From Roseobacter sp. (GTDB lineage Bacteria; Pseudomonadota; Alphaproteobacteria; Rhodobacterales; Rhodobacteraceae), in NCBI GenBank assembly GCA_002731875.1, contig PCCY01000004.1, positions 102,742-166,741 of the forward strand: DNA of 64,000 nucleotides. The letters are read 5' to 3'. Every line of letters begins with the position of its first letter. Positions within the stretch are counted from its first letter, which is position 1. Shown piece by piece: positions 28,571 to 36,938 of this stretch. Both the position numbers and the translations under genes were made by a program. The notes below the pieces were generated by a model. It was not told the origin of the DNA and did not search any database. It worked only from the letters and a program-made list of their open reading frames with translations.

Positions 28571-28654
28571 TGGTACCCAAGGCCGGACTCGAACCGGCAC
28601 GCCTCGCGGCGGGGGATTTTGAATCCCCTGCGTCTACCATTCCGCCACTTGGGC
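28571..28654 (-). tRNA. tRNA-Leu (anticodon CAA)
   Basis: Read on the minus strand: acceptor stem GCCCAAG pairs with CTTGGGT, followed by A and an encoded CCA. The anticodon arm is GGGGA-TTCAAAA-TCCCC, giving anticodon CAA (reads UUG). A variable arm typical of class II tRNA (CGCCGCGAGGCGT) and a T arm with GGTTCGAGTCC follow. The 3' end faces the RTX block to the left. Confidence 0.95.
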
Positions 28655-28774
28655 ATGGGGGTCTGTTACCGCGCCAAAGCAGGCTGAGCAAGAGCATTTT
28701 TTCGCTTTAGCTTGACCCCGGGCGTTTGCCGTGGTGTTCCGGTGTCAAAGATAGTTCGTGGCGGAGCAAGGCAC

Positions 28775-29353
28775 ATGATCAAACGGCTGTACGACTGGGT
28801 TTTCGGTTTGGCTTCGCACCCTCATGCCCTATGGGTCCTTGCCTTCATCGCCTTCATAGAAAGCTCGGTTTTTCCAATTCCACCTGATGTGCTGATGATC
28901 CCGATGATCTTGGCGCGGCCCAATCGCGCTTGGCTTATCGCAGGTATTGCTCTTGTCGCCTCTGTTCTGGGCGGCATTCTGGGCTATGCGATCGGTGCAT
29001 TGGCGTTCGAGGCCATCGGCCAACCGATTCTGGCGGCCTTGGGCAAAGCCGATGCAATGGCCGAGTTTTCCACACGCTTCAACGACATGGGATTCTGGGC
29101 GGTTCTGGGCGCCGGGGTTACGCCCTTTCCGTTCAAGGTCATCACGATCATGTCGGGGTGGACCGGCATGCCGTTGTTCACGTTTGTCGCGACGTCGATC
29201 CTGGCGCGTGCCTTGCGGTTCTTTATCGTCGCGGGCTTGCTTTGGAAATTCGGTGCTCCGATACGGAATTTTATTGAACGACAACTGCCGCTCGTCTTTA
29301 CCGTTTGCGTGATTCTTCTATTCGGCGGTTTCTTTATGGTGAGGTATCTTTGA
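28775..29353 (+). CDS. DedA/YqaA-type membrane protein (VTT/SNARE-associated family)
   Basis: A 192-residue polytopic inner-membrane protein. Helices cluster at about residues 15-45, 50-75, 110-130, 135-160 and 165-190. The family features are the FIAFIESSVFPIPPDVLMIP segment and GAGVTPFPFKVITIMSGW. Related proteins flip lipid carriers or support envelope homeostasis. The start is ATG 28775 behind GGAG and AAGG; the frame is open from 28712. It overlaps dsbB by one base (TGATG). Confidence 0.88.
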   Translation: MIKRLYDWVFGLASHPHALWVLAFIAFIESSVFPIPPDVLMIPMILARPNRAWLIAGIALVASVLGGILGYAIGALAFEAIGQPILAALGKADAMAEFSTRFNDMGFWAVLGAGVTPFPFKVITIMSGWTGMPLFTFVATSILARALRFFIVAGLLWKFGAPIRNFIERQLPLVFTVCVILLFGGFFMVRYL

Positions 29354-29820
29354 TGTCCCGAAATACTTATGTGTTACTTGCAACCCTGGGGTCGGCGGCC
29401 TTGCTTTTGGGGGCGTTTGCGTTTCAGCATCTGGGTGGTTTGGCCCCGTGCAAGCTTTGCCTGTGGCAAAGATGGCCGCATGCAGCGGCGATCATCATTG
29501 GTATAATCGTGCTGTTTGGGGCACCCAGGGCATTGATCTGGTTTGGAGCCCTGGCGGTGACTGCTACCGGCGCGATCGGCGTCTATCACGCGGGGGTGGA
29601 GTGGAAGTTCTGGCCTGGCCCTACGTCTTGCACCGGTGGAGGACTGGACCTTGGCGCGCTCAGCGGCAGCGATCTTTTGTCGATGGACGCCCCTTCGGGT
29701 TTGGTCATGTGCGACGAGATCGTCTGGCAGATGTTCGGGCTGTCGATGGCGGGATGGAACGCCGTCATCAGCGTTGTCTTACTTGGCCTGTGGGTCGCGG
29801 CTGCGCGTGCAAGACGCTAG
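29353..29820 (+). CDS. dsbB: Disulfide bond formation protein B
   Basis: Inner-membrane quinone reductase that re-oxidises DsbA. Of 155 residues, four membrane helices and both redox cysteine pairs are visible. The first pair is in APCKLCLWQRWPH (CxxC), the second in the periplasmic loop (PTSCTGG and LVMCDEIVW). The ATG at 29353 is coupled to the DedA-like gene. Its stop overlaps the convergent Lrp-type gene by 4 bp. No dsbA is nearby. Confidence 0.93.
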   Translation: MSRNTYVLLATLGSAALLLGAFAFQHLGGLAPCKLCLWQRWPHAAAIIIGIIVLFGAPRALIWFGALAVTATGAIGVYHAGVEWKFWPGPTSCTGGGLDLGALSGSDLLSMDAPSGLVMCDEIVWQMFGLSMAGWNAVISVVLLGLWVAAARARR

Positions 29821-30269
29821 GCTGACCGGCCGTAAGCCGTAGTATGGACGGTTTTTCGTGTCTTCAACAGCAAGCTGGTTTCGCTGGCAACCACGCCTTC
29901 CAGCTTGCGAATGCGCGCCAAAACCTCGTCAAATTCTTCCAGGGTGCGGGTGCCTATTTCGACAATGACATCCCACCGACCATTGGTGGAATGAACAGCG
30001 CGTAGCTGCGCGAACCCGGCCAGGATGCGGGTGATGCGCTCTGTGCCCCGCCCTTCGATTTCGATCATCATCAGACCGCGAACCGGGTCCGCCGCGACAT
30101 CCGCGCGGGTGACGACGGTAAAACCGACGATGTCGCCGTCGTCGCGCAATCGCGCCAGCCGGTTGCGCACGGTTGCACGCGACACCCCTAACGTGGCTGC
30201 AAGATCAGACAATGACGCTCTGGCATCTTCGCGCAACGCCACGATCAATGCCTCGTCCAAACTGTGCAT
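29817..30269 (-). CDS. Lrp/AsnC-family transcriptional regulator
   Basis: A 150-residue regulator: N-terminal helix-turn-helix (about residues 5-50, SLSDLAATLGVSRATVRNRL) and a C-terminal RAM/ACT-like ligand domain (about 60-140). Start is ATG 30269, MHSLDEALIVALREDA. It is divergent from the arginase gene with 110 bp between the starts. The layout matches local Lrp-type control of arginine or ornithine catabolism by an amino acid effector, which is inferred from context. Confidence 0.9.
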   Translation of the reverse strand: MHSLDEALIVALREDARASLSDLAATLGVSRATVRNRLARLRDDGDIVGFTVVTRADVAADPVRGLMMIEIEGRGTERITRILAGFAQLRAVHSTNGRWDVIVEIGTRTLEEFDEVLARIRKLEGVVASETSLLLKTRKTVHTTAYGRSA

Positions 30270-30379
30270 AGGTGCTATCCAAAATGGGCAGTAATTTATC
30301 GTTTTGATCGATTTAACTGATTGTCGCTGACCATACCAGTCAGATATCACAAGTAAACAGCAACCAAATGAGGTGCCGA

Positions 30380-31306
30380 ATGGTCCAAAAGAACTGCATA
30401 TTATTGGGCGCCCCGCTGGACAGCGGCAAACGTCGTCTTGGCTGCCTTATGGGCCCCGATGCTTACCGCACCGCCGGTCTGGTACGCGCATTGATCGATC
30501 TGGGTCACACGGTAACCGATCGGGGCAACGTCGCCCCTGCTCCTTATACACCCGGCGAGCACCCGAAGCTGCATGCGCTTGAGGAAACCGTTGCCTGGAC
30601 CCAGAGCCTTGCCGCGGCCGCCGAGGCCGCATTGAAGGACGGCACGCCGATATTCATGGGCGGCGATCATGCTTTGGCATCGGGTACCGTATTGGGGGCC
30701 ATGCGACACGCGCAGGCACTTGAGCGTCCATTGTTTGTCCTGTGGCTGGATGCGCATAGCGACTTTCACACCCCCGAAAGTACCGATAGCGGCAATCTGC
30801 ACGGTACGCCCCTGGGCTATGTCACCGGCCGCGAAGGCTTTGGTGCCTTTCCGGAACTGCCTTACGCGCTGCCGCATGACAATATCGCCATAATCGGCTT
30901 GCGGTCCGTTGACGCTGCCGAACGAGCCGCGTTGCAAGAGACCACAATCCAGAGGGTCGACATGCGCGAGATCGACGAAACCGGCATTGCCACGCCATTG
31001 AACAGCTTTCTCGAGAAAGTCGCGGCGGTAAACGGGATGCTGCATGTCTCGCTCGATGTGGATTTTCTTGATCCGTCCGTTGCGCCTGCCGTGGGTACGA
31101 CCGTACCCGGCGGTGCCACCGTCCGCGAAGGTCATCTTGTCATGGAGATGCTGCACGACAGCGGATTGATGACATCGCTTGATCTGGTCGAACTGAACCC
31201 GTTCCTGGACGAACGCGGTCGTACGGCGCAGTTGATGGTTGACCTGGCCGCTTCCGCATTTGGCCGCCGCGTCTTCGACCGGCCCACCCGCGCATATTCC
31301 TCTTAA
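30380..31306 (+). CDS. rocF: Arginase
   Basis: Hydrolyses arginine to ornithine and urea with two manganese ions. The metal-binding motifs are all present in the 308-residue product: FMGGDHALASG, WLDAHSDFHTPES and SLDVDFLDPSVAP. GAPLDSGKRRLGCLMGPDA is the N-terminal family signature. ATG 30380 has GAGG six bases upstream and is preferred over the ATG at 30368. It is followed after 15 bp by ornithine cyclodeaminase, giving arginine to ornithine to proline. Confidence 0.95.
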   Translation: MVQKNCILLGAPLDSGKRRLGCLMGPDAYRTAGLVRALIDLGHTVTDRGNVAPAPYTPGEHPKLHALEETVAWTQSLAAAAEAALKDGTPIFMGGDHALASGTVLGAMRHAQALERPLFVLWLDAHSDFHTPESTDSGNLHGTPLGYVTGREGFGAFPELPYALPHDNIAIIGLRSVDAAERAALQETTIQRVDMREIDETGIATPLNSFLEKVAAVNGMLHVSLDVDFLDPSVAPAVGTTVPGGATVREGHLVMEMLHDSGLMTSLDLVELNPFLDERGRTAQLMVDLAASAFGRRVFDRPTRAYSS

Positions 31307-31321
31307 CGAAAGCCTCGCCCC

Positions 31322-32371
31322 ATGACCAATCTTGACCCCTCGGCAAAGGCTCTTGTGCCGTTTGTATCAGTCGACAACATGATGAAGCTGATACACCATA
31401 TCGGGCTTGAAACGATGCTGGTCGGGCTTAGTGATTACATAGAAGCCGATTTTCGCCGCTGGGAACTGTTTGACAAGACTCCCCGCGTGGCCAGCCATTC
31501 CGAGAAGGGTGTGATTGAATTGATGCCGACCTCTGATGGGGATGTCTATGGCTTCAAGTACGTAAACGGCCACCCGTCGAACACCGCCGAAGGCTTGCAG
31601 ACCGTGACTGCCTTCGGGCTGCTGGCGGATGTCGCGAACGGCTATCCGGTATTGCTGTCCGAGATGACGATCCTTACGGCACTGCGAACGGCAGCGACGT
31701 CGGCCATGGTCGCGCGGCTGCTGGCACCCAAGGACGCGCATGTGATGGCGATGATCGGCAACGGGGCGCAGTCGGAGTTTCAGACGCTGGCGATGAAGGC
31801 CATTGTCGGTATAGACGAGGTGCGGCTTTACGACATCGACCCGGCAGCGACCGCCAAATGCGCGGCAAACCTTGCCGGTCAGGGCATAAAGGTAGTGGTT
31901 TGTGACGCGGCCGAAGACGCGATGCTGGGTGCGCAGATCGTCACCACCTGCACCGCGGACAAGCAATATGCGACGATCCTGACCGACAATATGGTTGGCA
32001 GCGGCATTCACATCAACGCCATCGGCGGCGACTGCCCCGGCAAGACGGAACTGGCACCTGCAATCCTGCGCCGTGCAGGTATCTTTGTGGAATATCCAGA
32101 ACAAACACGGATTGAAGGAGAAATTCAGCAGCTTCCAGCAGACCACCCGGTGACCGAAATCTGGCAGGTGTTGACCGGGCAAGCCAAGGGGCGCACCGAC
32201 GCCAAGCAAATCACGCTATTTGACAGTGTCGGTTTCGCGATCGAAGATTTTTCGGCATTGCGATATGTACGTGACCAGATAAAGGCCACCGGCCTGTTTG
32301 CCCCGCTGGATCTGTTGGCCGACCCCGAAGATCCGCGTGACCTTTTCGGCATGTTGCAACGCGCCCGCTAG
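31322..32371 (+). CDS. Ornithine cyclodeaminase
   Basis: Converts ornithine to proline plus ammonia using a tightly bound NAD. It belongs to the mu-crystallin-like family; 349 residues is normal. The nucleotide site is MAMIGNGAQSEFQTLAMKA near residue 145, and VRLYDIDPAATAKC follows. MTILTALRTAATSAMVARLL is the conserved substrate/NAD region. Directly downstream of arginase, it completes a short arginine catabolic route. It overlaps the convergent monooxygenase gene by 4 bp. Confidence 0.95.
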   Translation: MTNLDPSAKALVPFVSVDNMMKLIHHIGLETMLVGLSDYIEADFRRWELFDKTPRVASHSEKGVIELMPTSDGDVYGFKYVNGHPSNTAEGLQTVTAFGLLADVANGYPVLLSEMTILTALRTAATSAMVARLLAPKDAHVMAMIGNGAQSEFQTLAMKAIVGIDEVRLYDIDPAATAKCAANLAGQGIKVVVCDAAEDAMLGAQIVTTCTADKQYATILTDNMVGSGIHINAIGGDCPGKTELAPAILRRAGIFVEYPEQTRIEGEIQQLPADHPVTEIWQVLTGQAKGRTDAKQITLFDSVGFAIEDFSALRYVRDQIKATGLFAPLDLLADPEDPRDLFGMLQRAR

Positions 32372-33543
32372 GCGTTTCGGGCGGCGGTCACATCATGCAG
32401 GTAGAGCCAGTTAAAGGCGCTGATCATGGTGCCTGGCGCGACTGTGCTTGCAACACGCAACCCAAGATGAGCCGCGCTGCGGACAACGCCCGGATGCAGG
32501 TGATAACGCTTTGCATTTCCCGCCGCGGTCTTGATCACGCGGGATACCCGGGCGTGACGGGCGGACTGATATTTGCGCAAGGCTTGATCAGCAGGCAGGG
32601 TATCAACCAATTTTGCCAGAACCCATGCATCCTCCAGCGCGAGGTTTGCCCCCTGCGCCAGGAATGGCAGCGTCGGGTGGGCTGCATCGCCCAACAGGAC
32701 CACACCGTTTTCATGCCATACGTCGGCGACGGGGTGCAGGTGCAACCCCCACAAGGTGCAACGATCAACCGCGTTGATCATGTCGCCCGCCCGCCCGCCG
32801 AACGACGAAAATGCCGCGCGCAGGTTGGCGGGGTCATCGGCGATGCTCCAGCCTTCAGGGGCCCACGCGGCGCGTTCTTCAACGGCAACCAAATTGATCA
32901 GCCGGCCCGCCCGCAAAGGGTAACTGACCAAATGGCGGCCTGGTCCCATCGTCACGTGCGCCTCTTTGGGGTGGCTGATCTCATTGGCGATGACGGCCCG
33001 CCACGCCACCTGCCCCGCAAACTGTCCCACGCTGTCAGGGTTCAATAGCAAACGGGTTTTTGAATGCAATCCGCTGGCATCCACGATCAGTTCTGCGCGG
33101 CGCAAGGACCCGTTCGCAAGACGAAGCCGCGCCGGTGAACCAGGCGTCACTGCAACGACTTCCGCACCCAGTTCGATCGACACATTGTTGCGTCTTGCGG
33201 CATCATACAGCGTGTCGATCAGATCGGCACGATGTACGAAATAATAAGGACGATCCGCGGATCCCCGCAGTAAATCGATTCGCGCCACCTGGCGACCCAC
33301 TTTGTAGTCCTGAAGCACGACCGCCTGACCCCGCACAGCGGCCCGTTCGGTCAACTTCGCTTCAAGGCCCAAGGCTTGCAGCACGGCCAGGCCGTTGGGG
33401 CTTATTTGAAGGCCCGCACCGATATCGGTTATTTCCGCGGCTTTTTCAACCAATGTGACGGCAATACCGCGTTTTGCCAATGCAGCGGCAACGGACAGGC
33501 CCCCTATCCCGGCACCTATAACAATGGCGTTGCTGATTGACAT
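32368..33543 (-). CDS. FAD-dependent monooxygenase (salicylate hydroxylase-like)
   Basis: A 391-residue class A flavoprotein hydroxylase. The N-terminal dinucleotide fold is AIVIGAGIGGLSVAAALA and the second FAD motif is VVLLGDAAHPTLPFLAQGA. The ATG at 33543 follows GGAGACACA; an upstream ATG at 33606 adds a non-conserved lead. Such enzymes hydroxylate aromatic acids, but substrate cannot be predicted and no aromatic pathway genes are nearby. Confidence 0.87.
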   Translation of the reverse strand: MSISNAIVIGAGIGGLSVAAALAKRGIAVTLVEKAAEITDIGAGLQISPNGLAVLQALGLEAKLTERAAVRGQAVVLQDYKVGRQVARIDLLRGSADRPYYFVHRADLIDTLYDAARRNNVSIELGAEVVAVTPGSPARLRLANGSLRRAELIVDASGLHSKTRLLLNPDSVGQFAGQVAWRAVIANEISHPKEAHVTMGPGRHLVSYPLRAGRLINLVAVEERAAWAPEGWSIADDPANLRAAFSSFGGRAGDMINAVDRCTLWGLHLHPVADVWHENGVVLLGDAAHPTLPFLAQGANLALEDAWVLAKLVDTLPADQALRKYQSARHARVSRVIKTAAGNAKRYHLHPGVVRSAAHLGLRVASTVAPGTMISAFNWLYLHDVTAARNA

Positions 33544-33582
33544 TGTGTCTCCGAATGCGCCCGACAAACGCGGGCCTCCAGC

Positions 33583-33613
33583 AAAAAACGTCATGGCTTT
33601 CACCATGACGTTT
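33583..33613 (-). terminator. Rho-independent terminator of dksA
   Basis: A perfect 11-bp stem (AAACGTCATGG / CCATGACGTTT) with a six-base loop; on the minus strand it runs into six T's. It lies 26 bp past the dksA stop and upstream of the monooxygenase start, separating the two leftward genes. Confidence 0.85.
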
Positions 33614-33638
33614 CGGATTTTTCTAGCTGACTGAACGC

Positions 33639-34061
33639 TTAGTCATCGCGGTGAACTTTTTCGCGCCGTTCATGACGCTCTTGCGCCTCAAGGCTCATCG
33701 TAGCGATAGGACGTGCATCCAGACGCTTGAGCGAAATGGGGTCGCCAGTAACCGAGCAATATCCGAATTCGCCATCGTCGATCCGACGCAAAGCAGCTTC
33801 GATCTTGCTGACCAGCTTGCGCGCGCGATCACGGGTCCGCAATTCAAGTGCACGGTCGGTTTCTTCCGAGGCGCGGTCGTTCACGTCGGGGATGTTGCGG
33901 GTACCGTCCTGTAGGCCTTCGATGGTGTCGCGGCTGCCCGCCAGCAGCTCGGCCTTCCAGTTAAGCAACTTGCGTCTAAAATATTCAACCTGCCGTTCGT
34001 TCATGAACGGCTCGTCTTCGGCGGGACGATATTCGTCCGTTACAAAAACTTCCTGCTTCAT
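33639..34061 (-). CDS. dksA: RNA polymerase-binding transcription factor DksA, cysteine-poor type
   Basis: Acts with ppGpp on RNA polymerase through the secondary channel. The 140-residue product has the coiled-coil with tip DVNDRASEETDRALELRTRD. The C-terminal globular region keeps only one of the four zinc-finger cysteines: YCSVTGDPISLKRLDARP, with MSLEAQERHE where the second Cys pair would be. Cysteine-poor DksA forms are known in Rhodobacteraceae and in Pseudomonas DksA2. ATG 34061 follows GGGGAAC and is preferred over upstream Mets. Confidence 0.92.
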   Translation of the reverse strand: MKQEVFVTDEYRPAEDEPFMNERQVEYFRRKLLNWKAELLAGSRDTIEGLQDGTRNIPDVNDRASEETDRALELRTRDRARKLVSKIEAALRRIDDGEFGYCSVTGDPISLKRLDARPIATMSLEAQERHERREKVHRDD

Positions 34062-34224
34062 AGTGTTCCCCATAGCGGTCTTCAATCCAGTCGTTGAGGC
34101 CCGTCTTACGACTGCTCTCCCTGTGCAGGCATCTAACGCAGCGTTCAAAGATTGTCACTACACAATGCTAAGGAATGTTGCTTTAACGGCTCGAAAGAGC
34201 GCGTTCAAAAAGGTTGATAACAAG

Positions 34225-35064
34225 ATGAAATTCCAAAGTACTGATAATTATGTCGCGACCGATGACCTCATTATAGCCGTGAATGCGGCGGTCACGCTGG
34301 AACGACCTCTGCTTGTAAAGGGTGAACCGGGCACAGGTAAAACGGAACTTGCACGACAAATATCAGCAGCGCTCGGTTTGCCGATGATCGAATGGAATAT
34401 CAAATCGACCACCCGCGCCCAGCAAGGGCTGTATGAATACGACGCGGTCAGCCGATTGCGTGACAGCCAGTTGGGCGAAGAACGGGTGCACGACGTCAAG
34501 AACTATATTCGCAAGGGCAAGATGTGGCAGGCGTTCGAGGCGGAAGGCAAGACCGTCTTGCTGATTGACGAAATCGACAAGGCCGACATCGAATTTCCCA
34601 ACGATCTTTTGCAAGAGCTCGATAAGATGGAGTTTTTCGTCTACGAGACCGGCGAAACGATCAAGGCCGTCAATCGCCCTATCGTGATCATTACCTCCAA
34701 CAATGAAAAAGAACTGCCCGACGCTTTCCTGCGCCGGTGTTTTTTCCACTATATCCAGTTCCCCGACATGGAAACCCTTCGCAAGATTGTCGAGGTTCAT
34801 CATCCGGGCATCAAGGAATCCCTGTTGTCCACAGCGCTGACACAGTTTTACGAAATTCGCGATCAACAGGGTCTGAAAAAGAAACCCTCAACCTCCGAGG
34901 TGCTCGATTGGTTGAAATTGCTGTTGGCCGAAGACATGGACGCGGCAGATCTGAAGAAAGACGGCAAAAGCGCGTTACCAAAGCTGCACGGCGCATTGTT
35001 GAAAAACGAGCAGGACGTGCACCTGTTCGAACGCCTGGCGTTCATGGCCCGTGCTCAAAAGTGA
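34225..35064 (+). CDS. MoxR-family AAA+ ATPase
   Basis: A 279-residue AAA+ protein. Walker A is VKGEPGTGKTELARQI near residue 35, Walker B VLLIDEIDKAD near 110, sensor 1 IIITSNNEKELPDAF and the arginine finger region LRRCFFHYIQF. MoxR proteins act as chaperones for partner VWA-domain proteins, for example in metal-cofactor insertion. The matching VWA gene lies at 36939, separated by a DUF2927 lipoprotein and a small membrane protein. The frame is open further upstream, but the protein-like sequence begins MKFQSTDNYVATD at 34225. Confidence 0.93.
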   Translation: MKFQSTDNYVATDDLIIAVNAAVTLERPLLVKGEPGTGKTELARQISAALGLPMIEWNIKSTTRAQQGLYEYDAVSRLRDSQLGEERVHDVKNYIRKGKMWQAFEAEGKTVLLIDEIDKADIEFPNDLLQELDKMEFFVYETGETIKAVNRPIVIITSNNEKELPDAFLRRCFFHYIQFPDMETLRKIVEVHHPGIKESLLSTALTQFYEIRDQQGLKKKPSTSEVLDWLKLLLAEDMDAADLKKDGKSALPKLHGALLKNEQDVHLFERLAFMARAQK

Positions 35065-35381
35065 CTGCGCCCTAACCTTTGCGCCACAATATTCATGTAG
35101 TGAAAACCAGCTCAACCTCGCTTGCACTTCACGGCATTTCTATTGTGGCGTACGCGTCACGCGGGACACATGCATGCCTTATTCGTTAATATTTTTCTCT
35201 CTTTTGACATTGTTGCTCCCTAGAATGACCGTGATGAGAGGCGACAACCAGCCTGTAATCAGCTCAAAAGGGCAGTCAGGCAGATGATGAACACGATTTG
35301 GGCACTGTTTGTGCGTAGAGCACCTCATAAATATTCGAAACTGTGCCAAACTCCATCTCGACTGCATGTCAGGGCCGGATC
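35065..35381. other. 317-bp intergenic region
   Basis: Lies between the MoxR gene and the DUF2927 lipoprotein gene, both rightward. It contains an isolated TTGACA at about 35198 but no well-spaced -10 element, no hairpin with a T tract and no convincing small gene. Confidence 0.4.
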
Positions 35382-36743
35382 ATGAAAGGGAGCTTTCTTT
35401 TTCCGCTGATCTTGGCTGTAAATGCCTGTGTGCCTGCTTCCCAGCCCGGGGTTGTCACCCGGGCGGCGATGGAACCCTCGATTTCGTCGCTTCCCCCGAT
35501 GAAAAGTTTCGGCGCACACAGCCCCACGACAGTACCAAAATCCAACAACGATCTGTCGCTTGATTTCATCGAACTGGCGTTCCGGATGGAAAGCGGCAAG
35601 GATCTGAGCGTGCTCACCCGCTTTGAAGGGCCGGTCAGCATCAGGGTTACCGGTGCCCCGCCGCCGACTCTCAGGCCAGACCTTTCCCGTCTTATCAACC
35701 GGTTGCGGACCGAAGCTGGTGTAGATATCAGCCCGACCGACGCGCCCGGTGCGAATATTACCGTCGAAGCGGTGAGCCGGTCGAAAATCCGCAACGTGTT
35801 GCCACAAGCCGCCTGCTTTGTCGCCCCCAACGTCGGAAGCCTGGATGAATATAAAAGAGCGCGACGCTCGCCGCAAACCAACTGGTCATTGATGACCACG
35901 CGAACGCGAGTGGCGATTTTTGTGCCAAATGACGCCAGCCCCCAAGAAGTTCGAGACTGCCTTCACGAAGAAATCGCCCAAGCGCTCGGACCGCTCAACG
36001 ACCTGTACCGGTTACCGGATTCCGTGTTCAATGACGACAATGTCCACACTGTCTTGACCGGTTTCGACATGATGATTTTGCGCGCCTTTTACGACCCCGC
36101 GCTCAAGTCGGGGATGTCACGCGGCCAGGTCGCCAACGCGTTGCCCGGAATTTTCGCCCGAATCAATCCCGGCGGCACATCGACACGGCCGCGTTTCGCA
36201 ACCCGCACCCCGCGTGAATGGAACGCTGCGGTCCAAGGCGCGTTGGGGCCGGGGCGCACAGATGGGCAACGCCAGGACGCCGCCTATAGCGCCATCAAGA
36301 TTGCGCAAAGCCTGGGCTGGCAGGATCACCGTCGCGCCTTTGCGCATTACGCGATGGGTCGTGCCCTCCAAAGCGGGGACGCCGAAGCGGCACACAAGCA
36401 ATACCTTATGGCTGACCTGTTTTATTCGCGCAATCCCGGTACCGATTTGCACCGCGCGTACGTTGCCACCCAACTTGCGGCATATGCTATCTCCAAGGCC
36501 GACGGGGCCGAAGCGTTGCGCATTATCGGCCCGCACATCGAAACCGCACGCTACCGCGAAAACGCGGCTCTGCTCAGCACACTTTTACTACTGCGCGCCG
36601 AAGCGCTTGAACTGGAAAATCGCGCTGCGGAAGCTAAATTGGTGAGGGTGGACAGTCTTGGCTGGGCACGATACGGATTTGGTTCTGATTGGGCTGTGCG
36701 GGCCAAAATGCGCGAGATCGCGTCACTGAACCCGCTGAAATAG
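35382..36743 (+). CDS. DUF2927-family lipoprotein
   Basis: A 453-residue predicted lipoprotein. The N-terminus MKGSFLFPLILAVNAC places a Cys after an acceptable lipobox (V-N-A-C). The DUF2927-like core (about residues 55-230) contains CLHEEIAQALGPLNDLYRLP, an HExxQ arrangement that suggests metal binding or a pseudo-protease, which is only an inference. The C-terminal half is Ala-rich with TPR-like helices (AAYSAIKIAQSLGWQDHRRA). Position between the MoxR and VWA genes suggests an envelope partner of that system. Confidence 0.78.
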   Translation: MKGSFLFPLILAVNACVPASQPGVVTRAAMEPSISSLPPMKSFGAHSPTTVPKSNNDLSLDFIELAFRMESGKDLSVLTRFEGPVSIRVTGAPPPTLRPDLSRLINRLRTEAGVDISPTDAPGANITVEAVSRSKIRNVLPQAACFVAPNVGSLDEYKRARRSPQTNWSLMTTRTRVAIFVPNDASPQEVRDCLHEEIAQALGPLNDLYRLPDSVFNDDNVHTVLTGFDMMILRAFYDPALKSGMSRGQVANALPGIFARINPGGTSTRPRFATRTPREWNAAVQGALGPGRTDGQRQDAAYSAIKIAQSLGWQDHRRAFAHYAMGRALQSGDAEAAHKQYLMADLFYSRNPGTDLHRAYVATQLAAYAISKADGAEALRIIGPHIETARYRENAALLSTLLLLRAEALELENRAAEAKLVRVDSLGWARYGFGSDWAVRAKMREIASLNPLK

Positions 36744-36761
36744 CAAGTAAAGCGGGCTAAA

Positions 36762-36935
36762 ATGATTGTACTACTCTTCGCTATCGTCGGTGCATTGCTG
36801 GGGGGATATACCGCCCGCAAAAGAAACGGTAACCGCAAGGATATTGCGCAATATGCGGCAGGATATGCGATGGCATTTATCATCGTCGGTATGATCCTCA
36901 CGGTAATCGTACACCGAACCCTCGCCGGGGCCTGA
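36762..36935 (+). CDS. Small two-helix membrane protein, 57 residues
   Basis: Starts ATG 36762 and ends TGA 36933-36935. Helix 1 is MIVLLFAIVGALLGGYTA and helix 2 is about MAFIIVGMILTVIVHRT, with a basic loop RKRNGNRKD between them. It lies 18 bp after the DUF2927 stop and 3 bp before the VWA start, which argues for a real, co-translated gene. The function is unknown. Confidence 0.72.
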   Translation: MIVLLFAIVGALLGGYTARKRNGNRKDIAQYAAGYAMAFIIVGMILTVIVHRTLAGA

Positions 36936-36938
36936 TCG

